From Elusimicrobiota bacterium (GTDB lineage: Bacteria > Elusimicrobiota > Elusimicrobia > FEN-1173): a DNA stretch of 14,025 bases. Numbering within the stretch: the first letter of the stretch is position 1; the number at the start of each line of letters is the position of its first letter. Shown here one piece after another: positions 13,151 through 14,025 of this stretch. The notes below the pieces were generated by a model. That model worked only from the letters and a program-made list of their open reading frames with translations. It had not been told where the DNA came from and did not search any database. The stretch is taken from assembly GCA_003158755.1 (NCBI GenBank), contig PMLF01000138.1, forward strand, positions 1 through 14,025, in the 5' to 3' direction. Made by a program: the position numbers and the translations under genes.

Positions 13151-13605
13151 GAGAGCGCCTTCACGGCGGCAGGCCCTGGAAAGGGAGAAACCATCCGAAC
13201 CGGCCGGACCGATTCCGTGATCACCGGCCGGGACATTTGAGGCTGGTTGTTCTCATCGAATCGGCCTCGTTCGAGTTCGAACACCTGATAATGTTTCGCC
13301 CCGAATTGACGGGCGATGTAATCGGCGGCCACGTCCGCCCGGAGGTGCACTCCGCACGTGAAAACGTCCACGGCCGCGTAGCCGCGCTCCGGCCAGGTGT
13401 GGATGGCCAAATGGGATTCGGAAATGATGACCACGCCGCTCACGCCGTGGGGCTGGAACTGATGGAACTCGCTGGAAATGACGGTGGCTTTGCACAAGCG
13501 GGCGGCTTCCACCAGAACGTCCTCCACGGTATTTGTCCGCTCCAACTGATGGGGATCGCAATCGTAAATCTCCATCATCCATTGGTTCCCAAGGCTTGTC
13601 GACAT
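13147..13605 (-). CDS. speD: S-adenosylmethionine decarboxylase proenzyme
   Basis: Makes decarboxylated SAM, the aminopropyl donor for SpeE-type enzymes. The 152-residue proenzyme is of the small prokaryotic class (SpeD type 1b). It has FHQFQPHGVSGVVIISESH with self-cleavage between Glu62 and Ser63 (Ser63 becomes the pyruvoyl cofactor), His68 in AIHTWPERGY, and the catalytic Cys85 in VDVFTCG. The start at 13605 has GAGAGGG about seven bases upstream. The C-terminal stretch (about 117-152, ENNQPQMSRPVITESVRPV) extends somewhat past the usual end of the class. It is first in a six-gene operon and overlaps speE by four bases (GTGA). Confidence 0.96.
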   Translation of the reverse strand: MSTSLGNQWMMEIYDCDPHQLERTNTVEDVLVEAARLCKATVISSEFHQFQPHGVSGVVIISESHLAIHTWPERGYAAVDVFTCGVHLRADVAADYIARQFGAKHYQVFELERGRFDENNQPQMSRPVITESVRPVRMVSPFPGPAAVKALS

Positions 13606-13672
13606 AAGGACCCTCTCTTTTTTCTGGCCGGAAGACGTTTCAAGTCGCGCTCCGGATTACTTTCCCTGATTA

Positions 13673-13678
13673 AGTATA
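13673..13678 (-). promoter_or_regulatory. Candidate -10 box of the speD operon
   Basis: TATACT on the minus strand, in an AT-rich patch 68 bp upstream of the speD start. A TTGCAA lies further upstream, but the spacing to the nearest TATA-like box is about 20 nt, so no good -35 was found. The operon may need an activator or begin further upstream with the kinase gene. Confidence 0.25.
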
Positions 13679-13709
13679 TACGGATGGTCTTACAGAAACG
13701 TTGCAAGAA

Positions 13710-13727
13710 CATTACGGAAATGTAATG
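13710..13727. promoter_or_regulatory. Inverted repeat upstream of speD, possible operator
   Basis: CATTAC (13710-13715) and GTAATG (13722-13727) form a perfect 6-bp inverted repeat with a 6-nt spacer. It lies between the kinase stop and the candidate speD -10, about 45-60 bases upstream of the expected start point, where an activator would bind. No second copy was seen in the window. Confidence 0.35.
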
Positions 13728-13732
13728 GAAGG

Positions 13733-14025
13733 TTAAATCGGAAAATAAAGCAAAAAACAGGAACCACCGCCGGGGCGGGGAAACGCCTCGACGGATCCAC
13801 CGTGGGTTTCCACCACGGCTTTCACCAAGCTCAATCCCAACCCCAATCCCGGGTGGGAACGGCTTTTGTCTCCGCGAAAGAGGCGGTCCCAAATCCTCGG
13901 CAAATCCTCCGGCGGGATCCCCGGCCCCGTGTCTTCGACGGTCACCCGGACCCGGCCTCCCCGTTCGGAAGCGGTCATCGCCACCCTTCCGCCGGCCGGC
14001 GTGTATTTGAGGGCGTTGTCCAGCA
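13733..14025 (-). CDS. Sensor histidine kinase, C-terminal catalytic domain (partial)
   Basis: The visible 96 residues are the end of a two-component sensor kinase whose start lies beyond the right edge. The HATPase_c domain shows the N-box LDNALKYTPAGGRV at the edge, the G1 box VEDTGPGIPPEDLP, an F-box-like RIWDRLFRGDKSRS (with Trp-Asp-Arg in place of Phe-Glu-Arg), and the G2 box HPGLGLGLSLVKAVVETHGG. It stops normally at 13733 (TAA) after LLYFPI. The sensor and phosphoacceptor His parts are outside the window. The stop lies 127 bp upstream of speD on the same strand. A regulatory link is possible but not shown. Confidence 0.93.
   Translation of the reverse strand, partial: LDNALKYTPAGGRVAMTASERGGRVRVTVEDTGPGIPPEDLPRIWDRLFRGDKSRSHPGLGLGLSLVKAVVETHGGSVEAFPRPGGGSCFLLYFPI

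Noticed and set aside
13628..13655. Riboswitch or leader hairpin upstream of speD
   Set aside because: Only a 5-bp CCGGA/TCCGG pairing is visible; no SAM or polyamine riboswitch pattern could be recognised.

Overview
The window reads as a GC-rich chromosomal segment of a diderm (Gram-negative-type) bacterium. The support is a signal-peptide-bearing outer-membrane beta-barrel protein, an ECF sigma/anti-sigma pair and housekeeping genes (gpmA, tyrS, mnmA). The phylum cannot be fixed from the sequence. The style (dense operons, many 4-bp start/stop overlaps, some apparently leaderless starts) would fit a lineage such as Elusimicrobiota, but that is a guess. No tRNA, rRNA, CRISPR array or complete transposase gene was seen.

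Layout. Positions 1-620 (minus strand) are the 5' portion of a group II intron, with domain V running off the left edge. It sits directly behind a 15-bp GC-rich intrinsic terminator, the site preferred by group IIC introns, and has no room for a normal reverse transcriptase gene. Next on the minus strand are a beta-barrel porin-like gene (699-2174) and gpmA (2267-2908). Diverging from gpmA on the plus strand is an ECF sigma factor (2958-3533). It is coupled by an ATGA overlap to a membrane anti-sigma factor with a PrcB-like periplasmic domain (3530-4504). A 284-bp gene-poor stretch follows (4505-4788) with a hairpin, a CCCTGAG/TCGAAGGG-type repeat and a short remnant reading frame.

From 8499 down to 4789 lies a minus-strand operon: mnmA, tyrS, yihY/brkB, a small coiled-coil protein and a small secreted protein. 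The first three are joined by 4-bp overlaps. mnmA has a consensus -10 box so close to its ATG that the mRNA is probably leaderless.

From 13605 down to 8545 lies the most interesting part, a six-gene minus-strand operon: speD (SAM decarboxylase), speE (aminopropyltransferase), two different GNAT acyltransferases, an ABC exporter, and a second, divergent SpeE-fold protein. Genes one to five are joined by 4-bp GTGA/ATGA overlaps and the sixth starts inside the fifth. Together they suggest synthesis, N-acylation and export of a polyamine-derived small molecule. I know of no named system with this exact composition, and that product is an inference. The window ends inside the catalytic domain of a sensor histidine kinase encoded just upstream of speD.
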